A stretch of 37,941 bases of DNA from a virus: positions 1 through 37,941 of IMG/VR virus record IMGVR_UViG_3300033571_029587, one strand, 5' to 3'. Below the pieces are notes generated by a model that did no database searches, was not told where the DNA came from, and was given only the letters and a program-made list of their open reading frames with translations. Position numbers and translations under genes: made by a program. Shown piece by piece: positions 15,951 through 23,617 of the stretch. Numbering within the stretch: position 1 is the first letter of the stretch; each line of letters starts with the position of its first letter.

Positions 15951-16579
15951 GTGAGCTCAAGCCTCTTCGCAACCCAAGGCAGCAGAACCTTCTCAATCTT
16001 GAGCTTGAAGTCATGCAGAGTGCCTTCGTTGACGAGAAAGAAGTCATAGAAGGCGAGATCAGTTGGGCCATTCACCTGCCTGATGATATCGTGCATAATC
16101 GGCCCGTCCGTGAAGTGCTGGGCTGCGAACTCGATCAGCGGCCTCAGTTGGGCCTCGGAGGGATTCTTGTCGTAGTTGATGAATCCAGGCCTGAACACCA
16201 GTATGTTCACGCCTCCAACCTCCCTGACGGCCTTAGCCTCGTTCACGTATCGGGAGTCGCTAATGACGAGGTTCGCATCACCCCTGAGGGCGATCTCGAT
16301 CCAAATCTTTTCCTTGATGTTGCGGAACCCATCGCCGATAAACTGCAAGGCCTGCCGTATGGGCATCAGAAATCCCTCCGGAGCCTCGTCCACCCTCTTC
16401 CACTTCTCGATGAAGGCCCTGTCCACGCCAAATGATTCGCAGAAAGTCTCCTTCACCTTGTCGGCAAAGGCTGAACGGCGCCACCTCTCGGCGTAAGACT
16501 CGTGAAGCAGCTCCACGAGGTAGTTGCAGAGTTCGTCTTTGCCGTTGTTTTGCTGAGCAGCAGCCGATATTACCTTCAT
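15947..16579 (-). CDS. deoxynucleoside monophosphate kinase
   Basis: This 210-residue protein resembles phage dNMP kinases (T4 gp1 type): an N-terminal nucleotide-binding NNGKDEL, then RQALQFIGDGFRNIKEKIW and LVISDSRYVNEA, the typical second half. These enzymes phosphorylate dNMPs to dNDPs. The P-loop is unusual: the usual G-x4-GK-(S/T) is AQQNNGKDE, with the leading Gly missing. The ATG at 16579 follows GGAG. With thyX and dCMP deaminase it belongs to the dNTP-supply set. Confidence 0.82.
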   Translation of the reverse strand: MKVISAAAQQNNGKDELCNYLVELLHESYAERWRRSAFADKVKETFCESFGVDRAFIEKWKRVDEAPEGFLMPIRQALQFIGDGFRNIKEKIWIEIALRGDANLVISDSRYVNEAKAVREVGGVNILVFRPGFINYDKNPSEAQLRPLIEFAAQHFTDGPIMHDIIRQVNGPTDLAFYDFFLVNEGTLHDFKLKIEKVLLPWVAKRLELT

Positions 16580-16624
16580 TTGTTTACTCCTTTAGATGAT
16601 TCTAAGCGACAGGAGGATATCAAG

Positions 16625-16894
16625 GTGGCACGCAAAAAGCCAGTCGAAGAGGTATGCGGCAACTGCCTGCTGTACAACCATGAAAAGCGTGAGTGCAGGG
16701 TCGCAATACTTGTCGAGGGCAAGGAGATGCACATGCCTGTTCTGCCGAAGGACAAATGCCACCTTGAGCAGCTAAATATACCGATTCAACAGGTTCGATG
16801 GTGGGTCGAAGACGATAACGGGAAACCGACAGACGGCAAGGGCACGGTCAAGATGGAATACCCAAAGGGTTTTTTCGGCGAAGAGAGGAGCTAG
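16625..16894 (+). CDS. small Cys-containing protein
   Basis: This 89-residue protein starts at GTG 16625, eight bases after AGGAGG. An upstream extension of the frame lies inside the divergent kinase gene and was rejected. It has CGNC near residue 11, then Cys at about 24 and 47, a possible zinc site. The rest is polar. Its stop is directly followed by the ATG of the next gene. Function unknown. Confidence 0.65.
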   Translation: MARKKPVEEVCGNCLLYNHEKRECRVAILVEGKEMHMPVLPKDKCHLEQLNIPIQQVRWWVEDDNGKPTDGKGTVKMEYPKGFFGEERS

Positions 16895-17458
16895 ATGGCA
16901 TGCAACCCACCCTACTGCAACGCAACCGGCGGTTGGTGCGGATGTAACTGCGGGTGCTGCCCGCCGTGCCCCTGCTACACATCATTCACGTGGACTACCA
17001 CGATACCACAGCTCATCAATCCCGGTTGCCCCGGTGGCGCTTCCATCGTGATTGTCAACACGCTGAGCATAGACGACTCGGCGGAGGGCGGATGCTGCCT
17101 GCAGCCCATACAGACTGATATAGGCAACGCCCAGTTTTATGTTGTCGGTTCGGCAAACGTGACTCTCACGAACAGCATAGTCAGCTACTCCTGCGGAAGC
17201 TTTCCGGTTTTTTGGAGAGCTGGACTAAACAGCACATACGCCGTCGGAAACGTCACCAAGTTCCTAAATGACTGCACAATAGCGACTGTGAACGGCGGCC
17301 CGACTGGAGCGCCATTCTGCTGCCCGTACACAAACGTGATGACCGTGAAGTCATGGGTCACGGCCTCGATCTGCCCCGACGCACCGCCGCCTGCTTTCAC
17401 TAGAAAGCAAATGATGCAGAGAGCAATCATTTCTAGGATGAGGAAGGTCAAGTACTAA
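16895..17458 (+). CDS. hypothetical protein with Cys/Pro-rich N-terminus
   Basis: This 187-residue protein starts directly after the upstream stop with GAGGAG ahead of the ATG. The first 28 residues are crowded with Cys, Gly and Pro (CGCNCGCCPPCPC). The following region is Thr, Val, Ser and Asn-rich (VVGSANVTLTNSIV), suggesting beta structure as in virion decoration or fibre proteins. The C-terminus is basic. No family recognised. Its stop overlaps the convergent helicase gene by 11 bases. Confidence 0.65.
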   Translation: MACNPPYCNATGGWCGCNCGCCPPCPCYTSFTWTTTIPQLINPGCPGGASIVIVNTLSIDDSAEGGCCLQPIQTDIGNAQFYVVGSANVTLTNSIVSYSCGSFPVFWRAGLNSTYAVGNVTKFLNDCTIATVNGGPTGAPFCCPYTNVMTVKSWVTASICPDAPPPAFTRKQMMQRAIISRMRKVKY

Positions 17459-19466
17459 CCTTGGAGAGGATTTCGGCGACCGCCTCGGCCTTCATGTTCA
17501 GTATCTTCGACAGCCTTTGCGGGTCGGTCGATGCGACGTCGGCGGATGTCTTGATGCCATTTTCATAAAGCTTCGAGGCCCTTGCCTTCCCGATGCCGGG
17601 CAGCCGGCAGAGGTCTAGCAGGTGAGCGGGAGCCCCCGTCGATATCCTGCTCTCAAGCTGGGAGAACCAGGACTGCCTGCTCCAGGCCGTGGAAAGGCTG
17701 CCGACCGTCTGGAGAATCTGCGAGAGACGGTTGAAGTCGCTCTGCAGGCCCCTCTGCGTGGACGAGCAAGCGCTCAGGTTGACCCCGTTCATGAGCGAGT
17801 GGTAGCAGTGACCGGCCTTGATCACGCCGTCCGGCAGGAACTGACCCCCGAGAATCGGCCTGATCTTGTTTGCGTACACATCCATCTCCTCCTTCTCGGC
17901 CTTGGAGACGATGCTAGACCAGTTCGAGTCGACGTTGGCCAGAGCGAGCGAGACACGCAAGTCGTCCCCCTCGAAGCCGCCCTCGAACAGGCGTCGGAAG
18001 TTGAAGTAAAGACTCGAAACATCGAATGGGCTTACATAGAACATGGCCGAAACACGGCCCACCGGCCTTGCGTAGAGCTTCCCGTCATCCTCGGCTATAG
18101 CCCCGCACTTGGTGAGCAGGTCAAGAGTCGAGTCCACCACGTTGTCGTCCAGCCTCTTGCTCTGGAAGAAGGCCAAGCTCCTCTGGAACCAGGTGTGCAC
18201 GTCATCCACCGTCTGGATGTCGCCTTGGAATATCTCGCTGACGAGGTGGAAGGCAAGAGTCTTGTGGTGGTTTCCGGCCTTGGACAGTAGCTGAGAGTCG
18301 ATCCTGCGGCTCTGGCTGTACTTCTGCTTGTACTCGTGGACCTTGCTCTCCGGCACGAGGATGTAGGCGTCCCCCATCGGGTCAATGCCGTATCTACCGC
18401 TCCTGCCGACCATCTGTATGATGTCGTGGGCCTCGACCTCCTCCATGCCACGGTGGACGCCAAGTATGATCACCCTCCTCGCAGGCATATTCATGCCCCA
18501 AGCGAGAGTAGAGGTTGCCACAATCACCCTGAACTTGGGGTCGTTCTTGAACTTGTCCTCCACCTTGACCCTGGCAGCGGAGTCAAGGTCGGCGTTGTGG
18601 AACTCGCAGTCTATGCCGACCGACCTCAGCTCCTTCTTCATCGCCTCGCCTGTCCTCTTGGTGTGTGCGAAGATCAGGAACTTGTCGTCCGGATAGTACT
18701 CAACTATATCCATAGCCTTGTTGATTTTCTCTTTCTCTACAAGGTCATATCTCCTGAGATCGTCGGCGTACGGCTCGTAGTGCGTCGTGAGGGGAACAGG
18801 CCTGTAGCTGGACCGCAGCACGAAGGTCTGTCGGCCGTTCAGGGAGTAGCTCACCCACTCGGCAATCTCCTCCACGTTCGGCATCGTCGCCGACAGCAGG
18901 ACAAGCCTCGCAGACTTGTTGATCTGCGTGAACTTCATCAGGCCGACCTCGAGGTGGTCACCCCTGCCTGGGACTGTCAAAAGGTGACTCTCGTCAACGA
19001 CGAGCGTTCCTACGTCCTTCAGGAAGGAACTCTGCTCGCTGGCGTGGCTCCGGCTCCTGTGACTCAGCATTTCGGAGGTCATGATGATGAGGTCGGCAGC
19101 GCCCAGCTCCGCCGTGCGCTCCTTGGTGAGCCTGTAGTCTCCAGTGCAGATGCTCACCTTCAGGTCATGGAAGTGGTGGGAGTCCGAGGTCCAGTCCTCG
19201 ACCTTCTCCCTCGCAAGGGCCCTAAGCGGGGCGAGGAACATTCCCTTGCCGCCACGCCTGCGGACCTCGTCGGCCAGAAACATCTCCGCCACGACTGTCT
19301 TTCCGGCGCTGGTGCTGGCCGCAACGAGGCCGTTGTTGTCCTTGTCGAAGAAGTCCATGACCCTGCTCTGCACGGGGTTGAACATCTCGAATTTCCAATT
19401 GGCATATGGGTACTGTGCGGTGGCCACGCACACGTTCTGGTCGGAAACCTTGTTGATCGGTGGCAT
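17448..19466 (-). CDS. superfamily 2 helicase, Ski2/Hel308-like
   Basis: This 672-residue protein has ordered SF2 motifs: FNPVQ (Q-motif), ASTSAGKT (Walker A, about residue 51), APLRALA (Ia), DESH (motif II, about residue 159), SATMPN (III), an ATSTLAWGMNMPA segment (V) and QMVGRSGR (VI). The C-terminus has a helix-hairpin-helix, LCRLPGIGKARASKLYENG, as in Hel308. The DESH box and long C-terminal part place it in the Ski2-like group, which unwinds branched DNA or RNA. T4 phages use UvsW and Dda instead, so this is an uncommon phage choice. The ATG at 19466 follows GAGGG. It could act in replication-fork repair with RecA and gp32. Confidence 0.87.
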   Translation of the reverse strand: MPPINKVSDQNVCVATAQYPYANWKFEMFNPVQSRVMDFFDKDNNGLVAASTSAGKTVVAEMFLADEVRRRGGKGMFLAPLRALAREKVEDWTSDSHHFHDLKVSICTGDYRLTKERTAELGAADLIIMTSEMLSHRSRSHASEQSSFLKDVGTLVVDESHLLTVPGRGDHLEVGLMKFTQINKSARLVLLSATMPNVEEIAEWVSYSLNGRQTFVLRSSYRPVPLTTHYEPYADDLRRYDLVEKEKINKAMDIVEYYPDDKFLIFAHTKRTGEAMKKELRSVGIDCEFHNADLDSAARVKVEDKFKNDPKFRVIVATSTLAWGMNMPARRVIILGVHRGMEEVEAHDIIQMVGRSGRYGIDPMGDAYILVPESKVHEYKQKYSQSRRIDSQLLSKAGNHHKTLAFHLVSEIFQGDIQTVDDVHTWFQRSLAFFQSKRLDDNVVDSTLDLLTKCGAIAEDDGKLYARPVGRVSAMFYVSPFDVSSLYFNFRRLFEGGFEGDDLRVSLALANVDSNWSSIVSKAEKEEMDVYANKIRPILGGQFLPDGVIKAGHCYHSLMNGVNLSACSSTQRGLQSDFNRLSQILQTVGSLSTAWSRQSWFSQLESRISTGAPAHLLDLCRLPGIGKARASKLYENGIKTSADVASTDPQRLSKILNMKAEAVAEILSKVST

Positions 19467-19511
19467 TTTGCCCTCCCTCGTAGATAATATCACGGCCACA
19501 AAACGATGAAA

Positions 19512-19531
19512 CCCCGACATCTCTGCCGGGG
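19512..19531 (-). terminator. probable terminator upstream of the helicase gene
   Basis: On the minus strand CCCCG pairs with CGGGG, with one mismatch and two further pairs, around a 4-base loop, followed by TTTC and TTTT. It lies 26 bases beyond the stop of the gene at 19557. The stem is short and the T-tract broken, so strength is uncertain. Confidence 0.55.
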
Positions 19532-19556
19532 CCTCATGGTTTACGCTACGTTTGCG

Positions 19557-19814
19557 TCAGTGGCAAGACATGCGCATGCGCCGCTCGTGCTCTCTCTCGA
19601 CCGCCGCATGGAGCTGGTCGATTGCGTCGTAGAACTCCTCGAAGTCCTCGGCGCCGGTCAGCCAGCGGTCGACGTCACGGAACTCCGACAGGAAGTCCAC
19701 CGCCTCCGCCAAATCCCCGCCAAGCCTCTGGGTGAGCCTGCCGTACAGGAATCTCACATTGTCGTCAGATAGTTTCTGGCAATAATCCTTAAGGAACGTT
19801 CCGTTCTTTCTCAT
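19557..19814 (-). CDS. hypothetical helical protein
   Basis: This 85-residue, acidic protein is mostly helical (LAEAVDFLSEFRDVDRWL). The ATG follows AGGT. It is divergent from the gene at 19835 with 20 bases between starts, so the two probably share control. No motif recognised. Confidence 0.65.
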   Translation of the reverse strand: MRKNGTFLKDYCQKLSDDNVRFLYGRLTQRLGGDLAEAVDFLSEFRDVDRWLTGAEDFEEFYDAIDQLHAAVEREHERRMRMSCH

Positions 19815-19834
19815 GTATACCTCGAGATCGTGTC

Positions 19835-20167
19835 ATGCCCAAATTGTTCGACGGAGACAAGCTGGAGAGCCTCCTGGTGGCAAACTGGACGCATTTCATG
19901 GACAGCAGGTCACTGCTATCCATGCTGACAAAAACCGTGTCGGAACGCACCAGCCAGCTCGCAATTATAAACGGATGCGATATGCAAAACAAAGGAAGCA
20001 AGCTCTCCGTATCAAGGTTCGTGCCCTCAGGCAATGGATACCTGATATGGTTCGAGCTTGGCGCATGCGTTGCTGGCGGATACGCCGAGGCCACGATCGA
20101 GGCCTCCGTCGACGAGTCCGGGACGCTGCATCCATGCAACATCGCAGGAATTCTTCACAAGCCCTAG
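19835..20167 (+). CDS. hypothetical protein
   Basis: This 110-residue protein has a helical first half with LESLLVANW and an NGYLIWFELGACVAGGYAEA segment. It lies on the plus strand between two minus-strand genes and its stop overlaps the convergent gene by four bases. Codon use matches the neighbours. No family recognised. Confidence 0.6.
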   Translation: MPKLFDGDKLESLLVANWTHFMDSRSLLSMLTKTVSERTSQLAIINGCDMQNKGSKLSVSRFVPSGNGYLIWFELGACVAGGYAEATIEASVDESGTLHPCNIAGILHKP

Positions 20168-20463
20168 ACTACGTCGAGCCTCCTGATGTTGTCGCCGTTG
20201 CTGTCGATGAACTCCTCCTCGAAAACAAGGCTCTTCTCGTCGGCCGAGAACCGGAGGCCCATGTTGTAGGCGTCCAGGTTGGTTGCTCTTCCTTCCCTGC
20301 TGGTGATAACCCAGCAGTAGTCGTCCCTCTTGACGATCCTTCCTTCTTTGCTTTCTTGCGTCATTCCGATCTCAAGCTTCACTCCGTCGGGCAGGAGAAT
20401 CTCCAGTTGCCCGTGCTTCATGAGGTGCTCGATCACCATGCTCTGTATCTTGTTCTTTTTCAT
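20164..20463 (-). CDS. hypothetical protein
   Basis: The likely start, ATG 20463, follows GAGGG and gives 99 residues; an ATG at 20478 in the same frame would add five. The sequence has a basic start (MKKNKIQ), strands with LEILLPDGVKLEIG, and a DDYCWVITSREGR segment. It may be a small beta-rich nucleic-acid-binding protein, but that is a guess. An AT-rich ATATATA element lies about 45 bases upstream and could be its promoter. Confidence 0.6.
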   Translation of the reverse strand: MKKNKIQSMVIEHLMKHGQLEILLPDGVKLEIGMTQESKEGRIVKRDDYCWVITSREGRATNLDAYNMGLRFSADEKSLVFEEEFIDSNGDNIRRLDVV

Positions 20464-20591
20464 GTTGAAAACCCTCATCAAGGTTCCAGCCTTGCGGCCT
20501 GACGAAGGTATATATTGATCCTTGCGACGGTTGCCAGCGTGTCTTCTGCGAAACGTACACGAAGCCCAAAATGTGAATTACGGTGAAAAAC

Positions 20592-21050
20592 TTACTCGGG
20601 CTGCTCATCCGGCTCTAGCCTGCAGAATTTCAGGCCGTCATACTCGCAAAGGACGGACTCTGAGTTGGGGACGACCACCGAATTGCCGTCCCTGCCCCTG
20701 CACAAAGACCAAACGTAAATCTTCTTGTAGTCCCTGATGAACTCGATAAGGGTCAGGTTTGCCGTCCCCAGAAAGCTGACGCCTATCTTCTTGACTAGGT
20801 CGAATGGAAGGAATGGAGCAGTACGACTCTGAATCTGAAGGGACTCGATGGTGTACAGGTTGTAGTCGGACTTCTGGTAGTGAAGGTACAGCATGAACCC
20901 ATCGACAACCACCGACCTTGATTTGAGAATCCCTATCGGATCTTCTGGGTCGAATGGCGCCTGCGGGAAGTTGTATGGCATGAGGACATCCCCGAGGGCC
21001 CTCATCTCGCTGACGATCTCGTCGAGTCTTGGTGGGGTGAATGCGCTCAT
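20592..21050 (-). CDS. hypothetical protein
   Basis: This 152-residue protein has alternating strands (VVVDGFMLYLHYQKS, KKIYVWSLCRG) and lies 11 bases downstream of the amidoligase gene, so the two are probably co-expressed. No catalytic motif is seen. The 128 bases between it and the next minus-strand gene hold no gene. Confidence 0.65.
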   Translation of the reverse strand: MSAFTPPRLDEIVSEMRALGDVLMPYNFPQAPFDPEDPIGILKSRSVVVDGFMLYLHYQKSDYNLYTIESLQIQSRTAPFLPFDLVKKIGVSFLGTANLTLIEFIRDYKKIYVWSLCRGRDGNSVVVPNSESVLCEYDGLKFCRLEPDEQPE

Positions 21051-21061
21051 TGTTCTTCCCG

Positions 21062-22069
21062 CTAAACACGGTGGAGTTCGTCAAATACATCCTCGCAGCA
21101 CTGTTCGCAGGGCATCTCTGCCTGCATCTCCTCGATCTGGGAGTGGGCCGGTGAACGAGCTCTCAGACCTATAACGCCGGAGTCTATTGTGTCCCAGCAG
21201 TTTGCGAAAAGCCTGTTCAGGAACCAGCTCTTGACGCCCGTGAGACCTGGCGACAGCGATTGGCCGCCCGTAAAGCCCAGCATGGAGAAGACATCCTTAG
21301 GGTCCAGCCAGCAGTAGCCTGTCCAAGGGTCGCCCTGACGGTACTGCTCCGGCATTCCAGCAGATATCGCACGCTCAACGAAGTAGAGCAGCAGCCTTAT
21401 CCAGTTCTTGGCTGCGTGTGCGTCGACGCAGCACTCGCTGTCCATGATCCTGAACTCTATCGTCTTCCGCTTGGCGTTGTGATAGTGATACGTGTTGATC
21501 GTGAAGTACTTGCATGAGCCAAGTCTTCTGATCAGCGATTCGCCACTCATGAAGTCGCCCTCTGCGCTGAATATGTCGCTCTGGGCGAGCAACTGGCAGT
21601 ACTGGTTGCGCTTCCTCGACATTGGTACCGAGTCCATGAAGACCGCCTCGCACTTCACCCACCAGGTGATGACGGTTGCGACCTCTTTCTCAGTTAAGTC
21701 TGACACGTCGACATGGACATGGAAGGAGCACCTGTCGTCGGCCACGACCCTGCCGTCCTCGTCGAAGCCATCGATGACACGGCAGACCTCCATGACGCCA
21801 AGCCAGCCCTTCAGGACGGGAGAGCACACCTCTATCCCGCAACTGCTGTCTGGCTTGACTATCCATGCAGTGTTGTTGTGGTCGTATGCCCACTTGTGTA
21901 TCCTGACCGGCTTCCTTGAGTGCCGGTTGACCAGCGCCGCCACACAGTGGCTGCCATCCGGCAGGTTGCCGTCTGACGGCCTGTTCCTGCCGTCGAATGC
22001 GTTGATCTCTATCTCGACGCCGAACCTTCTGTAGATGTTAAGGTCAAGGCTGCCTCCGATAAATTCCAT
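21062..22069 (-). CDS. amidoligase (glutamine synthetase-like fold)
   Basis: This 335-residue protein resembles the phage/bacterial amidoligase family (carboxylate-amine ligases with a glutamine-synthetase fold). Supporting features are FGVEIEIN near residue 18 (metal-binding Glu pair), CSFHVHVD near residue 125 (His pair), and FRIMDSE near residue 210 with Arg and Glu as expected. The family couples ATP to peptide or isopeptide bond formation. The start at 22069 is fixed by GGAGG six bases upstream. A longer frame upstream covers the divergent region and was dropped. No partner peptidase or GAT domain is beside it. The substrate could be a protein tail, peptide or small molecule. Confidence 0.72.
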   Translation of the reverse strand: MEFIGGSLDLNIYRRFGVEIEINAFDGRNRPSDGNLPDGSHCVAALVNRHSRKPVRIHKWAYDHNNTAWIVKPDSSCGIEVCSPVLKGWLGVMEVCRVIDGFDEDGRVVADDRCSFHVHVDVSDLTEKEVATVITWWVKCEAVFMDSVPMSRKRNQYCQLLAQSDIFSAEGDFMSGESLIRRLGSCKYFTINTYHYHNAKRKTIEFRIMDSECCVDAHAAKNWIRLLLYFVERAISAGMPEQYRQGDPWTGYCWLDPKDVFSMLGFTGGQSLSPGLTGVKSWFLNRLFANCWDTIDSGVIGLRARSPAHSQIEEMQAEMPCEQCCEDVFDELHRV

Positions 22070-22085
22070 CCCCAACCTCCGAGCA

Positions 22086-22126
22086 CAATTATATACGCCG
22101 CCACCTTTATGGCCGGGATATAATTG
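22086..22126. promoter_or_regulatory. face-to-face TATAAT promoters within a 9-bp inverted repeat
   Basis: In the intergenic region between the divergent amidoligase and the gene at 22146, CAATTATAT (22086-22094) and ATATAATTG (22118-22126) form a perfect 9-bp inverted repeat. Each arm contains TATAAT, reading left on the minus strand and right on the plus strand. No -35 hexamers are seen at 17 bases. They may be -10-only promoters for both genes, or a palindromic operator. Confidence 0.55.
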
Positions 22127-22145
22127 CAAAAAGCGGGGATTCAGC

Positions 22146-22580
22146 ATGAAATGCCTTCTGATCAGGACCGGCGACAAAAGAAAGTTCCTTACATCATGCA
22201 AAAACCTGAGCAGCCTTGGAGAGTTCTGCAGGAACCTCGGGGCGGACCTCCTTACGGTCGAGGTGACAGGCCGGCACAAGCTGCTTAGCCTTGAGGAGCT
22301 TGCAGAGCTGATATGCAACCCCCACCACAAGCCTGAAAAGTTCGACTACAAGGTGCTTCCCGCCGACAAGTCGAGCCGTGCTGCGGCGAGCGTGAAAAGG
22401 GACATGGCCACGGCTGCAGCAAGGAGGGCGCTGTCCACGGGTAAGCCCGTGAAGGTCAAGAGCCTGTCGCTCAGGACGGGGGTCAGCGAGCAGCAGGCAA
22501 GGGCCTGCATCAGGGCTGCAGCCAAGATGCTCCAGGCGAGCATTTCAATGACAGCTCCGGGCGAGTACAGGAGGTCCTGA
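22146..22580 (+). CDS. small basic protein with HTH-like segment
   Basis: This 144-residue, Lys/Arg-rich protein has a C-terminal segment (KSLSLRTGVSEQQARACIRA, residues about 107-126) with the spacing of a helix-turn-helix. It may bind DNA. The start at 22146 follows GGGGA weakly. The stop shares a base with the next ATG. It could regulate the palindromic promoters just upstream; that is inference. Confidence 0.6.
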   Translation: MKCLLIRTGDKRKFLTSCKNLSSLGEFCRNLGADLLTVEVTGRHKLLSLEELAELICNPHHKPEKFDYKVLPADKSSRAAASVKRDMATAAARRALSTGKPVKVKSLSLRTGVSEQQARACIRAAAKMLQASISMTAPGEYRRS

Positions 22581-23617
22581 TGTACGACTTTGAGATAGCG
22601 ATGCCTGTCGACACCGGCATCAAGAAGATCGGCCAGAGGCTCGATGACTTCAAGCGTCACGGACTGCACAACATAGGCGACCTGAAAGTCCGCCTTGTTC
22701 TCTTGGCCGCCAAGGGCAACGATCTCGATCAGATAAAGTCGGGATGGAGCGACAGGATCGACGTGTCCGTGGTTGAGACCCCGTACACCCATGTTGCCCA
22801 GAGGAACTACTACTACTACGCCAACGTCATCGAGCCGGAGACCGCCAGATGGTACATGCGGATCGACGAGGACACGGTGACGGACCTGGCCAGCCTCAAC
22901 GCAAACCTCGACGACTTCTTCGACTGGCAGATGCCCTGCCATGTCACCACGATTCTCAACTGGGACGTGTGCGGCACAGACAAGAGCATCCTAAGAAACC
23001 TCGGCTACGGGCATTGGTACAGGAATCATGTCCAGAAGCACATGGCCCTCACGCCGCCGCACGAGCAGGAGACAAGCGTAACCTCCATGCCTGCGATCTC
23101 CAAGGTCTTGGAGTTTCAGAAGGCAAGGAAGTACTTCAACCTTCGCAAGGAGTTTGCCCTCGGGTGGGGAGATCACGGACTTTGCCATTGCCTTAGGATG
23201 GTGAAGGTTCACCCCACGCCCATTTTTTTCCTGTCACACGAGCCCGACTTCCTGAACCTCTCGCTTTTCGGCGGCTACAGGAGCCACGTGCACTGGATAT
23301 GCCACGACAAGACGCCCGAATTCATCAAGTGGCTTGACCAATTCAACCCAGAGCCTTACCCGGATGTCGCAGGGAAGACCTTCCTCGTTGGCCCCAGCAT
23401 GGGCCAAAAGCGCCTCATCATGCTGAACGAAAAGAACGGGATACAGGCCTTCTACCAGAACGAGGATTGTGCAGGAGAGATGATAGGGCTCTGGTCCAAG
23501 AAGGGCGACGACATCCGTGTCCTGTTCAGCGATGGCGACACGAAATCAGGCGTCTTCGCCAAGACTGGCGAAGGCGCCTTCAGGATGGACTCGATCGAGA
23601 TGGAGCAGTTCTCCTAG
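22580..23617 (+). CDS. GT-A type glycosyltransferase
   Basis: This 345-residue protein has RIDEDT with a DxD metal site (Asp96, Asp98) after a hydrophobic strand, preceded by a region like other nucleotide-sugar enzymes. The later half has many Trp, His and Tyr (GYGHWYRNH) that could shape an acceptor site, and a C-terminal beta-rich tail. No transmembrane helix is seen. The start overlaps the upstream stop by one base. Donor and acceptor unknown. Confidence 0.65.
   Translation: MYDFEIAMPVDTGIKKIGQRLDDFKRHGLHNIGDLKVRLVLLAAKGNDLDQIKSGWSDRIDVSVVETPYTHVAQRNYYYYANVIEPETARWYMRIDEDTVTDLASLNANLDDFFDWQMPCHVTTILNWDVCGTDKSILRNLGYGHWYRNHVQKHMALTPPHEQETSVTSMPAISKVLEFQKARKYFNLRKEFALGWGDHGLCHCLRMVKVHPTPIFFLSHEPDFLNLSLFGGYRSHVHWICHDKTPEFIKWLDQFNPEPYPDVAGKTFLVGPSMGQKRLIMLNEKNGIQAFYQNEDCAGEMIGLWSKKGDDIRVLFSDGDTKSGVFAKTGEGAFRMDSIEMEQFS

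Noticed and set aside
18336-19487. 383-residue open frame on the plus strand
   Set aside because: It lies antisense to the SF2 helicase, whose motifs are clear; composition is that of a shadow frame.
22070-22330. Upstream extension of the amidoligase
   Set aside because: It would cross the divergent intergenic region and the opposite-strand gene; a strong GGAGG site fixes the start at 22069.
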